Below are positions 45,833-58,301 of a DNA stretch of 64,000 nucleotides, in pieces. Under the pieces are notes generated by a model, which was given only the letters and a program-made list of their open reading frames with translations, had not been told where the DNA came from and did no database searches. Source of the DNA: Liolophura sinensis (taxonomy: Eukaryota; Mollusca; Polyplacophora; Chitonida; Chitonidae); assembly GCF_032854445.1 (NCBI RefSeq), contig NC_088301.1, positions 1,862,001 to 1,926,000 of the forward strand, in the 5' to 3' direction. Position numbers and translations under genes: made by a program. Positions within the stretch are counted from its first letter, which is position 1. Each line of letters opens with the position of its first letter.

Positions 45833-47406
45833 AATCATAACGCTGATTGTATTTGTGTATTATTAATGCTGACAATTGATCATCACCATGGAGATTTATG
45901 CCGGTTTTGTAGTACATCCTCCAAAATTCCCTCGCCCCTTAAAATTTACAGTTCTGTTAAACAGGTAATTTAAAACACCCAGTGCAAGGTATTTTGTAGA
46001 AACTATAGTTTTTGATGATTTATAATTAAGCTTTAGGTATAGTAGAACCTTCTCAGGCCGGAAATGTTTTTTATTTTGATTCTCTATTTTCTTACCTATC
46101 TCTCACCGTCTTAAAAATGAAAACCAAAAACAAAATTTAAATACCTTAAATTTAATAAAAAAAATATAATTTTAAGTTTAAATGATCACTCAAAAAAATG
46201 TAAGACAAATTTTAAAAACCCATGGGAGCGCATTTTAGCTGAAATAGTAAACTATCACCTGGACAGTAAAATTTTCAAAACTGGCGAAAAAATTATCTTT
46301 TTCCAAAAAAAGGCCTGATAATTACAATTTTCTCCTTAGTTCTACAAATACAAAAACTAGACAAATTTTTAATTTATTTTGAATCAGTAGTAACTGATTT
46401 TTGAAACTGAGCAAGCTAGCTTGCCCTTCATTGGGACTATGTCCCCAAATGAGTTCTGTTTAATTGATGACTGTATTTCTAATTCGCGAGAGCTTATACC
46501 TGGCGATATTGTCGTTAAATATTTAAAACATATTTTAAACAGACAAGGATATTGTACATAAGAATTACTTTAAACGTGAGTTTTGAATTGTAACCGATGT
46601 TTGTGTATTTTAGGGCATTCTAAAAGCGTCTGTCTACGTCACGCATTTTTCCTGATATTAGAAGTTGCCTTTCTCATGTCGAGAAAATAGTTTCCCGCGC
46701 ACGGTTGTTCATAACTGACTGAAGACTTAATACTAGACTTAACCTTAAGCCAAGTCTTCACTTTTGTACTTAGCCCCAAAAATTGTATAAATGGAAAATA
46801 TGACTTAATACCTGTATTGACCAATGTGCTTTCAAACAACTGGGCCTAGGTTCTAACATGTTCTGACACGGATGAAACCCTGCCTATATAGCCTTCATTC
46901 AATCACTCAGTGACTTACATGTTACCTCACGCAATGTCATCAATAATTAAGTCTCCATGAAGAGTTACGGGAAGGCAGAGCCCACTATGACGCCAGCATT
47001 CCTCATAAATGTGTCACATTTTGTTCCTATATAAAACACCTACATCCATGTACAGTATACAGGCACGAAATGAAGTTTTTCAATTACGTCTTGCCCATCA
47101 CACAAACAGTTATTAATGAAAAATTAAATCCTATCATGCACGTCTAGACAGCATGTGTTATGCATCAAATCGTAAACAGATGCTTGAATATAAAGTAATG
47201 CAATGTGCGTATAAAACAACGGGAGTGTGACAGATAACTGATCTAGTAACAGTCATGGTTAATGTCAGGTAACACATACAGTCAGTTTGGTGACAGGGAG
47301 AGAGAGAGAGGGAAAACGTTAACATCTTCTAGAACTTGCTTGAGACATGTTTATTTTCAACGCAGTTCTCGCGCAATGAGTGCTTGGAATATTTATTGAG
47401 TGCCCT
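45833..47406. other. AT-rich intergenic, nothing recognised
   Basis: Contains many A and T runs. A TATATAAAA motif near 47030 has no coding region behind it and is not called as a promoter. Confidence 0.55.
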
Positions 47407-47550
47407 TGATTTATTTATTTATTTTATTAATGTTATACGCCGTACACAAGAGTATTTCACTTATACGACGACGGCCAGCATTGTTATGGGAGGAAATCGG
47501 GCAAAGTCAGTCACGATCATCCGCAGGTTGCTGCAAAGGCCTTACCATGT
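47407..47550 (-). repeat. SINE1, 3' part
   Basis: (TTTA)n tail, ATGTTATACGCCGTACACAA, TTCACTTATACGACGACGGC, then ATCATCCGCAGGTTGCTG, in reverse. About 20 bp of the GCCCGGGGGAAACCC part is deleted. Confidence 0.8.
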
Positions 47551-48100
47551 AGGGTATTAGGCCTTGAGTGAATATTGTTATATGAATAGATTGTATAGAA
47601 ACCTCTTACGAAAACATCGTAAATGTATTTCTCAAATGCAAATCTTTGTATTTAACTGCATGATTAAATCGCATGTTAAACTTGTCTGTATCGTTCTCAG
47701 TGTTACTGATAAACTGTAAAATCAATAATTAAAGATATTAATTGAATATTGTAAGCCATGGCTTATATATAGAATATCTCCTGCTGTTTAAAAACAGTAT
47801 TAAGTGAAGCGGAAATTGGTTACCTGATAGCTGCACTGAGCAGAAAAAAGGGATATCCTAGAGATGAGTCAAGAAAAAAGACCTAGGGCGAGTGCATTGA
47901 GAATCGACACCTCAGCAGTTAACAGACAAACTTATACCACAGCACATGTAGATGAGCCATGGATTAAGTGCAAGGCCAAGGGCTTGAGGGAAAACTTTGT
48001 TAGTCCCGTTTTCTCGGAACGTCTTTTTTTTCATGTACATGACGATTGATATCTATAGCCCATAAATCAATAAGGCAATCTTTTTTTGTAATCACACAGC

Positions 48101-48436
48101 CTCTATACGGGAGATTTCTGACAAAAAATAGATCCGCGCGAATCGTAAATCATATTTTCTGTATTTAGTAAGAACATCTCAAATCATTGCCATCAGAAAA
48201 TATCAGATCGCTATACCATTGTTAACGTGATTCTTAAGATTCAAGAAGTTATAATGCGATCCGCATTATAAATATTCGGCACTTTTTTATCGGTTTTAAT
48301 GGTAACAAGAGCAAAGACCAGACTAATGTTATGTGAAAGGTTATTATTTAAGGTGCTCTAAGATAAAACATAACCAGAAAATTATTGGATTTAGACGATG
48401 ATCGATTTTTTTGGCGAAAAGTCTCAGGTATATCCC
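48101..48436. repeat. Foldback/MITE family FB1
   Basis: The left end CTATACGGGAGATTTCTGAC is the imperfect complement of the right end GGCGAAAAGTCTCAGGTATA. The internal block GACCAGACTAATG, GTGAAAGGTTATTATTTAAG matches the copies at 285-446, 58180-58301 and 60490-60650. No protein frame. Confidence 0.65.
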
Positions 48437-48493
48437 CCTTAATCAAGAAAAAGACCTGGCGGAAAATCGGCCACAGAGACAAGCAGCAAGGAA

Positions 48494-49600
48494 GCTCCCA
48501 CAAATGTTTCACAGAGATGGTTGCTTAGTAAAAACCCAGCTCCCGCAAAGGTTTCATAGAGATGGTTGCTTAGTAACAATCCAGCTCCTACAATGGTTTC
48601 ATAGAGATGGTTGCTTAGTTATAACCAATCTCCCGCAAAGGTTTCATAGAGATGGTTACTTAGTTATAACCCATTTCCCGCAAAGGTTTCATCGAGATGG
48701 TTACTTAGTAACAACCCAGCTCCCGCAAAGGTTTCATAGAGATGGTTACTTAGTAATAACTCAGCTCCAACAAAGGTTTCATCGAGATGTTTACTTAGTA
48801 ATAACTCAGCTCCCACAAAGGTTTCATGGAGATGGTTACTTAGTTATAACCCAGCTCCCGCAAAGGTTTCATAGAGATGGTTACTTAGTAACAACCCAGC
48901 TCCCGCAAAGGTTGCATAAAGATGTTTACTTAGTAATAACTTAGCTCCAACAAAGGTTTCATAGAGATGGTTGCTTAGTAATAACCAGCTCCAACAAAGG
49001 TTTCATAGAGATGGTTACTTAGTAACAACCCAGCTCCCACAAGGGTTTCATAGAGATGGTTACTTAGTAACAACCCAGCTCCTACAATGGTTTCATAGAG
49101 ATGGTTGCTTAGAAATAACTCAGCTCCAACAAAGGTTTCAAAGAGATGTTTACTTAGTAATAACTCAGCTCAAACAAAGGTTTCATAGAGATGGTTGCTT
49201 AGTAATAACTCAGCTCCAACAAAGGTTTCATAGAGATGGTTGCTTAGTTATAACCCAACTCCCGCAAAGGTTTCATTGAGATGGTTGCTTAGTAATAACT
49301 CAGCTCCAACAAAGGTTTCATAGAGATGGTTACTTAGTAATAACTCAGCTCCAACAAAGGTTTCATGGAGATGGTTGCTTAGTAATAACTCAGCACCCAC
49401 AAAGGTTTCATCGAGATGTTTACTTAGTAATAACTCAGCTCCAACAAAGGTTTCATGGAGATGGTTGCTTAGTAATAACCCAGCTCCCGCAAAGGTTTCA
49501 AAGAGATGGTTACTTAGTAATAACTCAGCTCCAACAAAGGATTCATAGAGATGGTTACTTAGTAACAACCCAGCTCCCCCAAGGGTTTCATAGGGATGGT
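48494..49600. repeat. 45-bp minisatellite
   Basis: About 24-25 copies of a 45-bp unit (CAAAGGTTTCATAGAGATGG, TTACTTAGTAATAACTCAGC, TCCAA). It is open in long frames on both strands because 45 is divisible by three; in one frame the unit is QRFHRDGYLVITQLP. The + frame is broken near 48980, where one copy has lost a base, and copies carry third-position and first-position changes alike, so I treat it as non-coding. Confidence 0.93.
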
Positions 49601-51119
49601 AACAACTCGTCAAACAAGCACTCTCGATCAAACATGGTTGAAATTAGGCACGGTCTTTTTTGTATTTTATTAAGTTCTATCAACATTAACCAGGAAAATA
49701 ATATTTACTCAGACTGCTAATTACGTACGTTCATACTTAATTCTCCGTGTTGTTGTTTTGCGCTTCGTTCTGTTAAACGTTTGTCTTCGTACATGAAACA
49801 TAAATTTTATAATATGACCAGTTTTGTCCTTTTTGGCAAGCAAGTGTAATCTGTACTGCTGTCATTGTTATAAGCAGGTGTCTTTTATAGTAGTGAGTTA
49901 ACTACTGGGAACGGGTAGGTTCAAATCCTTTCGTGGTTCTTTTATCTTGTAAACATAATTTGTGTGTATACCGATATAGGACATCTTGTATTTGATAGTT
50001 GCTACCATGAAGTAGAACTGAAGATGTCATGCTACATGTCATATGTAAGGGAATTGTAATGCTCATGAAAGTTACATTTGTGGTACAATTATTTCCGCAC
50101 TCTACCTCGTTTAATGCAGACAAAATATATTTCAGTGTCACACGAATATGAACTCGCTTCTTATTCGGAGAATATTTGGAGATTTGAGTCACATGCCTGT
50201 CACATAACACGTAAATAGGAGTAAAACAGAACAGCACAAGGAAGTTGTCTTACGAGGGTGTCAGCTGCTCCTTGTTAGTCAAAGCTACATTCATTTTCAC
50301 TTGCTGAAGTGCACAGATTCCCGCTTAACCCGTTCCATGAAGGTCCTTTATGGGAAACTGGTGTTACGTGTGAGTGGGACAGTACGTAAGTGTACCAAAG
50401 TGAGTTTTTGGTTTCAGTGACCATAAACTGGAGTGGCCAGAGTGAACTGCGGGCTTTTGGTATATCACTGTCGTACTTTTCAACGAGTTATAACTGCCGG
50501 ACTACTGAGTAAGTTACACGAATGTGGTCCCAAAGCACATCGCGACACAGGTATTTGTGATCTGAGCTGAAGAATTTTGTAGCCTCCACCACACAGCCAA
50601 AGAGGGGTTTGAGAGAACATAACAATTAATTGGATTCTTTGATTAGCGTTACGATAAACTCGCTGACCTGAGAGAGATTAAAACTTACCTTTAATTTAAA
50701 TTCACTTTGCATTCTGACTGTAATTGTTTAACTATATAGCGCAAGACGGCAAAGATAATGATGATCTTCTGACCAATGACAGATTAATTAATCCATATAT
50801 TTTAATTAAAATTCTCCTAGTGTATACATGCAAATAGCATTATAATTAATGACCCGTCCCCTAGTCTATTACTGCACCTATTTATACCTGGTGTATATGA
50901 AGGACATTCATTGTCCTAGGCCTATGTGGGATAAACAACCTTAACCTTATAGAAATCATATATATAAATTAAGTAAAGGGAATTTTTGTTACTGTTGTAC
51001 TAAACTAGACATAAACCTATTGTTCGTCTTCATTATTTACATACATATTTTGTTTCATATCTTACATGTAAACTTGAGACGTGGTTCGAATCTTACCTCT
51101 ATAAAGCAGAGAGATTTGT
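49601..51119. other. Intergenic, nothing recognised
   Basis: No supported gene or repeat. The 111-codon reverse frame 49902-50237 has no recognisable family. Confidence 0.5.
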
Positions 51120-51284
51120 AGCTATCTGTGTATGCCAACCAACTGACTCTATGCCCATACACCTGACCGCTGGCGCAGCTATCTGTGTATGCCGCCCAAC
51201 TCTATGCTCATACACCTGACACCTGGCGTATGTATCTGTGTATGCCGACCATCTTTATGCCCATACACCTGACCGCTGTTGTAT
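51120..51284. repeat. Three-copy tandem repeat, 53-57 bp
   Basis: Copies at about 51120, 51177 and 51230 share TATCTGTGTATGCC, CTATGC-CATACACCTGAC and a GCTGGCG-type end. Confidence 0.85.
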
Positions 51285-51761
51285 AAGAACACGGCAAAAT
51301 AAGTTCAGCATCGAGGTATCATAGCAACCACGCGCAGATCAACGTTCAATTTCACTTAACTTGGTTGAAAGTAAATTGATGTTAATAGTTTTGATGGGCA
51401 ATGGATAAGTTGACACCCGTCAGATACTTTATACCCAGCACTTAGTCACAAACATTACTCAAACACTATATTACAGGTGCACCCCCACCCCCCACCCCCT
51501 CACTGTCATGATTTCATCTCATCGGGCGTTCAAAAGCGACTGCATTGACATTCAAAGAGGTACAAAAAGTGCTTTCTTGGTGTCGGTGAAAAAAAGGTAC
51601 AGAAACCGGGTTGCTTTTCCTTACTGCGAAGTGTTTTGAGAAACTTTACACACATGTATCAAAAGCAAAATTTTTTAAACTATATTACACAAGATTTTAA
51701 AATATGGAAACAGCTATTACAAAAGAAAGGTGGGAAGTCTGTGTACATGTGAGCCTAGGTA
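51285..51761. other. Intergenic, nothing recognised
   Basis: Includes a C-rich run (ACCCCCACCCCCCACCCCCT) at 51482. No gene seen. Confidence 0.55.
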
Positions 51762-52254
51762 CATGTACACAAATAATGCATGGCGCACCACATGTACACA
51801 AATAATGCATGGCGCACCACATGTACACAAATAATGCATGGCGCACCACATGTACACAAATAATGCATGGCGCACCACATGTCCACAAATAATGCATGGC
51901 GCACCACATGTACACAAATAATGCATGGCGCACCACATGTACACAAATAATGCATGGCGCACCACATGTCCACAAATAATGCATGGCGCACCACATGTAC
52001 ACAAATAATGCATTGCGCACCACATGTACACAAATAATGCATGGCGCACCACATGTACACAAATAATGCATGGCGCACCACATGTACACAAATAATGCAT
52101 GGCGCACCACATGTCCACAAATAATGCAAGGCGCACCACATGTCCACAAATAATGCATGGCGCACCACATGTACACAAATAATGCATGGCGCACCACATG
52201 TACACAAATAATGCATGGCGCACCACATGTACACAAATAATGCATGGCGCACCA
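51762..52254. repeat. 30-bp minisatellite
   Basis: About 16 nearly identical copies of a 30-bp unit (CATGTACACAAATAATGCAT + GGCGCACCAC). A TGTCC variant occurs four times. All three reverse frames are open through it and give 166-239 codon artefacts. Confidence 0.96.
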
Positions 52255-54175
52255 AGACACTGCATTATCTTTATCATTATTTATATACATGTAATTCATT
52301 TTTTGCAAACTTTTGTCTTTATCTCGTTCCTGTTTTTTAACTTTCTTAGCCATATTCGTTACAGATTTTGTAGTGAAATAAATACTTGCCCATGCAATAA
52401 GGTCATCAAACATCAAATAATAAATACTTGTATGGCATAGAAATATAGTTATTTAAAAAATATGCTCTTTATCTTTTTGATGAACGTTCTTATGTTTATA
52501 TGATCTATATAAACATGAATATATAGCCTATATCTGATTTATGCCACGTGACCCCGGGGTTAGAGGCTGCACTGAATGTTTAACTACTTTTATACCCTAA
52601 CATACGTCATAATGTAAAAAGTAACCTTAGGCTAAGGAAGACTCCGAATGTATCGCGCAACAAACTTCAAATCAAATTCAAGTGGGGACAACTCTTAAGT
52701 ACAGCACACTTGCCCTCACGAAACGTGTGAAATATCTTCCAGGGTTGTCGTTCCTGATTACATTCCACTATTAGCTGATAAGCAGGCAGTTACATCAGTT
52801 CCGCGAAGAGAATACAGTGTTATCAACAGTTATCTCCCATGACACACTCGTTCCAGTTTAACTTGCGAAAAAATAAAAATGGAAATTTTCCAAACATAAC
52901 ATGAAAAAAGTTGGCTATCACACGAATCAAACTAATGACCTCACAGATGATAGTAGCTATTTGTTTTATCGCCTACAAGTTTATTAGACTACATCTGGCA
53001 GCAAAATTCCCACGTGTGTTGACTGATGACAGAAATTACCCTTTGGAAATGTGTTCCACGCAGTGTCTTCCATGTGTGAAATCTGCTGGATACAGTTACA
53101 CGACGTCGCACCATTTGAATATTGTTTTAAAAGGATTTCGCAAAAGTATTTTACAATGAATTGATTTAGCTAAGAAGAAAGTGAAAATAATGAGTTTGAA
53201 GTGGTCTAATTCAAAATTGCATTTCCTATTTGGAATAGCTTTCGTCCACTTTTAAAGTTTACTGCTTTTCTGGAATATCAGCCATCGATTGTGATTCAGG
53301 GAAAAAACAATAATAATATAAACAACTATACAACTCCAATCTGGTTTGAACAAAACTCTAGAGCTCACAGATCAAAGCATGCTTTGTCATTCAGCAATAT
53401 CTGTAAAAATCAAATACATTACACCCAGGTAGCGTGACAGGTGTTCTCAATAGCCGTCACGATCACGAGGTCCTCAGATCGATACCTGAACGGGATGTGG
53501 GTGCATCCTGGGACATGGGCTGATTTCAGACGCCGATCATTGGTGGAAAGTGGGTGAGTGGACACGTCTTCACCACCAGCACACACATAAACACTCGTGA
53601 CTGTCCATGCGCATGCGCCTCTGTATCGTGTTAGGGAAATCATTATCTCAGTCTAATATGTCAATACCTACAATCTTACATGTACGTTGGCATCGCTGTC
53701 GGCTATGTGCTCATCTTATTTTTTTAACGTATTGTAAGGTTTATTAATATATTAGCTTCGATCTATGCAAATATGCCAGATATGCAAGAAGAAAAAATAA
53801 TTTCCAAGCATGATTTTTATATTTTGTCTAAATATATGGTACTTTTTGGTATACGCCGAAGGCTTGCTATACATATACACATGCTGCCAATGATGTGTCC
53901 AGTATTGTTACGTGTAGGATCTGAAATATGATTCTGACATGTTGCACGACACTTTGTAACACAGCGTTTTTTTTTTTAGTTTTTTTTCCAGGTATACATA
54001 TCTGACAAAGCTCTTGACTTCTAGCCCCAGATTTAACCCATCTGAAGTTTTCTTACCACATTACTGTAAGCTAGATGTAATTAGCTGATTTATTAGTCAG
54101 CCAATATATTTTATACAATAACTTTCATGTCTGTAAAAACAATTAACATACGTCACACACATATGATACAATACA
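52255..54175. other. Intergenic, nothing recognised
   Basis: No gene. A slightly GC-richer patch lies at 53420-53640 and a T run near 53970. Confidence 0.5.
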
Positions 54176-54400
54176 TGTATGTATGCTTGGGGTTTAACGT
54201 CGTACTTAACACTTTTTCAATCATGTGATGAGGAGGCGTCATTTGGTGCGTGTACATATATTGTGTCTGCTTGTGGCTGGGCGAGTCCATGCCGCCAAAT
54301 CCTGCCTCCACTGAAGAATCATACCGAAGACATGACGCCCCACCCAGTCACAGGGTACTGACACCAGACCAACCAGCCTGTGGGGTGACCCGACCCGGGT
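54176..54400 (-). repeat. SINE3
   Basis: TATGTATGCTTGGGGTTTAA begins the tail, followed by CGTCGTACTTAACACTTTTT, AATCATGTGATGAGGAGGCG, GTGCGTGTACATATATTGTG and CATACCGAAGACATGACGCC. This is the most complete uninterrupted copy in the window. The first 70 bases match SINE2; the rest does not. Confidence 0.8.
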
Positions 54401-55959
54401 GTGATACCGTGTCTCCCGACCAGTAGGTCTAATAGACACAAAACAGCCTTGAATAATGATGATAAGAAATCTGAATACAATCAAATCCCTTCCAGAATTA
54501 GCCATCTTCATCCATGACGCTTTGAGACAAAGCATCTTACTTTTAGCGCTCAAAATTCACACAGTGCTATATTAATCTGATAATATCATCCTTTCATTCA
54601 TGCTTCATGGGGGACTTTTTGCAGGTACTGGGATGGGGATGTGGGCACCTTCCTCTCAGTGTGTGTGTATGTTGCATGTTTTACACTGTTACACCCATCG
54701 ACAATTTGACTCTTTCACGCCTCGAGTATCGACTGCTGCGTCTCTGGGTGCTTAACTTATGACTAAATCAATGGAATAAATGAATAAACCTAGGTCACAG
54801 TAAAGCTGAGCCAAAAGAAAAAAAATAAATACAACATGTCCCTTTCAAGTTTAAATACCATTCAATTATTTGTGTACATACGACAAAAGCCTAGTAAAAC
54901 AAAACAATAAGTCCCAGGATTCTACTGAAATCGATTGATAACTCCTGATGCCGGGTTATTTCTTTAGCCTATCAACGTTGAGAGAACGATACATGAAAAC
55001 ATGAGCTTTGCGAAGATGATGTCATCTCATTTTTTGGGTTGTATTTTGCATATGCAGGTGTATATGTTACCGTATGACCAGTTCTACACGTGCACAGTGA
55101 CACGTGCACGGTGACACATGCAGACCTGTTTGGCTGCACACCCTATGTTTACTTGATTTCCGTTCAATCATGTAGCTGCTCACGCCACTATATGTAATAC
55201 ACGTACAGTAATAATAACAGGTAGGACAAAACTGTAGTTTATTTACATTACTGACCAGATATCTCCATGTTTATACCAGCTGTGTAGTGTAAACTACGTG
55301 CAGCCATGGTGGATGCCAGGTGCGAGGACGGGCATCACGCCATATAAGGCACTATATAGTCTATAGACTGGGAGTTGTATGACATATTACGGCAAAGTTG
55401 TAGCCAGATTGTCACCCTCAGTCACTGGTTGTGTTTACTGTCTTTGTATATATTCGGTTCGTATCGTTCTCTCTCACTCCAAGAGGCACCACTCACGAAA
55501 GCTTGTTGTATTTATTGATTTTTATTCATGCCTCACTTTTGACGAAGACACAACGAGTCTATACGCATGAAATATAAGACATGTTGCTTTACCACTAGCA
55601 ATCAGTGACACCAACAACTTGAGGCTAAAATGGACATGCGCAGTTGTGGATAAATTAGGGTGATGTTCAAAATAAGCTTGGTGACATCCATATGTGAAAA
55701 CGATAAATGAGTCATAAGTTGTCCTAAAGATCTAATCAAAAATTTAATATTAAAACAAATCAACCAAAAAACTTCGTCACCTATCGCAGCATAAGAAAAA
55801 AAAATTGTTTATTATATGTTATTTATTGTCTTCAAAAAACGCGGGGGTTGGCAGATGGGCGGCTTAACAGCTCCGTAATTGTCACATAAAGCTGCACGAA
55901 CAGTAAGAAGTAGGAATCTACAAATTCCCTGTTTAGGACTAGGCCGGCGTTGAACCCAC
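54401..55959. other. Intergenic, nothing recognised
   Basis: No gene was recognised. A short run of GTGCAC/GTGACAC-type near-repeats lies at 55090-55130. Confidence 0.5.
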
Positions 55960-56055
55960 ACGTCGTGTCACAGCCTCGCCGACTGCTGTTGTGGAAGTGA
56001 AAAGTTCTTCTGTGTACGACCGGCACTTAACACTAATTAAATAAACAAATAAATA
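55960..56055 (+). repeat. SINE1-related tail
   Basis: GTGGAAGTGAAAAGTTCTTC, TGTGTACGACCGGCACTTAA and CACTAATTAAATAAACAAAT follow the SINE1 tail pattern with many changes. The 100 bases before it differ from SINE1, which suggests a related family with another body. Confidence 0.5.
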
Positions 56056-57976
56056 TAAGTCTGAGCGCATACGGCGTTATGCCATACCATATTAAGCGAA
56101 AATAATCAACGATTTGAGGACGAACTATAACAATAAATAAGTGAAAGCCAGGCGTTAAACCAGAACATTCCTGGACCGTATAAAATTCATCATTCAGTAT
56201 TATATAATGTACACTTAGATGAAATTACTGATCTGTGATACAGGAAGAAGGCATGGAAAATTCTAGTGTGGATATATAGGTCAAATTAGGTTTCGCATTT
56301 CGCTTTTCTGGCCCGTACATATTCCCGGAAGTTTCGAGATGAAATCTTATATAATTGCGTCTTTTACACGTCCATAAATGTTTTATTTATATACATGTAG
56401 GCCCTATGAGCGGATCGACCTGGTATAAATTACGGTGCATACGATCTTTTCAGGATTGTATTACAACTGATATGACGCAGAATGTTCTAGAGGGGGCGTT
56501 CCTGGACGGATACACGCGTTACCCATGGTGATGCCAAAACACGACACAGTACTGACTTCGTGCAAAGTTAAATGTGAGCCAATCAACGGGATTTTCGTGT
56601 CACTCTCGCGAGATAGAGTCTTTTTTTGTCACGTAGTGAATGGCGAGGTATACGAGGACGATTGCAGAAACGCTGTCACGATGTTACACTGAAGTTACAA
56701 CACGATACACGCGTCGAAACTTATATCGTGTCACTCGGTCCATAAGAATTAAGTTTATTTCTGCAAGCTTCGTAAGCTACATGGAATACAAGACTCGGCC
56801 ATAAGCCCATGCATGCAACGTCGGGATTATAGGCCCTATATGTGTTGAAAATACAAACTGGAAATGGAAGAATTACGCAACCAAACAAAATGCCTGCAAT
56901 GAAGTTACAAAGGCCTTGTTCATTACCAGTGATAATCAGAAGAAACTCAATAATTTTTGCGCGTTTCGGGATCATTTCACACTGTAATAATAACGATACA
57001 AAGCACACTCGGTTGTACAAAGTATTAACATCATACATAGGCATCAATATGCTATTATTTTTACATTTTCTAGTAATGCCTCCCCTAGAAAATTTTATTG
57101 TTGTTTGCCCGGTTCTGAATTATTCTGGAAAAACTTGCTTTTACAGGTATATATTGTGTAAACTAGTTACTTTGGTTCCGCACTAATCAGTTTCTGGGAC
57201 CCGTTTCATAAACCGTACGTAATGTCACGTGCACTTAACTTCCATGACGACTAGTGCTGTATGTATTATATCGCTATGGTAATTACGTAAACAAATACTT
57301 AGTAATCATATAAAATAATCGATTAAGACTTTAACCGATTAAATGTAATTGTCTATAATTTGACTCGTATGTCAGGCAGGTAGATCTATAGGTGGGCACA
57401 GTACTGGCCTACCTATAGGACTGACTGGTGCTCAACGCCGTATTGAAGAATTTTTCTTGACGGCGGACAAGTTTATTGATCGCAGAAAAAAATACCCGAT
57501 TATACCATGCACCGACCTTCACCAAGCTTCCACTTAAACGAATATATGATTAGATTTCATTTGTGTTCTAACCACAGTGTTTAGCGTGTATAGCGTTTTT
57601 TTCTTCATAAGCCCATCTCAATGAACTGAAAAAAGTTACAATCACGCAGTAATTAAGCTAATGAGGAGAAGACGCCGAGATCTCATTCCACGTGTCTTTT
57701 TTGACTTTCACCTGACTCAACAAAGAACTCGTATGGCTTCGACAAAGGCGATTGGGTGTATATTATCTCATGACATCACACAAAGAAAACCCAAAAACCC
57801 AGACTAAGTTTTGGGGAATCCCGAATCGTTGATCACGTGAGACGATATGTCTCTAGGGTGAGACCCGTTAATGTGGGTGGGGTGGCGTGATTCTACCGTA
57901 AACATCATTCAACAGAAACAAGACACTATAGCCAAACCATGTCTCAAAGGTACGCCTACATGATTAACCCAAAGAG
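56056..57976. other. Intergenic; faint SINE-like piece only
   Basis: A piece at 57418-57485 (GGTGCTCAACGCCGTATTGA, TTGACGGCGGACAAG) weakly resembles SINE1 in reverse. Opposite-strand frames of 108 and 114 codons overlap at 56721-57186; neither has recognisable homology or splice context. Confidence 0.4.
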
Positions 57977-58301
57977 GCTATACCGGATATTTAGTGCAAA
58001 ACTATATATATTCGCTAATTTAGTCAAATTTGTTTTATTTACTAAAAAAAAAATCCAAATTATTACCTTTCACAAAATATCACACTCGTGCCTGAACTAA
58101 TTATGGTGTTAAAATCATTCTAAAAGTAAAGAAATGTTATAACGCGACTTCCCACACTATAAATTTTACCACATTATAATATTAAGACGAGCACAGACGA
58201 GGCGTTGAAAGGCAATTATTTGGGCTATTCTACAATCACAGGAAAGTTTTTATTGGGTTTGCACTGATCACTTTTTTTCAGGCCAAAAATCTCCGGTATG
58301 T
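57977..58301. repeat. Foldback/MITE family FB1
   Basis: Ends GGCTATACCGGATATTTAG and, complemented, CATACCGGAGATTTTTGGCC. The right half carries GACGAGGCGTTGAAAGGCAA, GGGCTATTCTACAATCAC and TTTGCACTGATCAC, shared with the copy at 60334-60650. Confidence 0.7.

Noticed and set aside
47027-47040. TATATAAAA as a promoter
   Set aside because: No coding exon or donor is visible downstream; the region is AT-rich.
48411-49279. Open frames of 177 and 102 codons with a 15-residue repeat
   Set aside because: 45-bp minisatellite; the frame is broken between copies and the reverse strand is also open.
51697-52416. Reverse frames of 166-239 codons rich in Cys, His and Met
   Set aside because: All three reverse frames are open through a 30-bp repeat, so openness carries no coding information.
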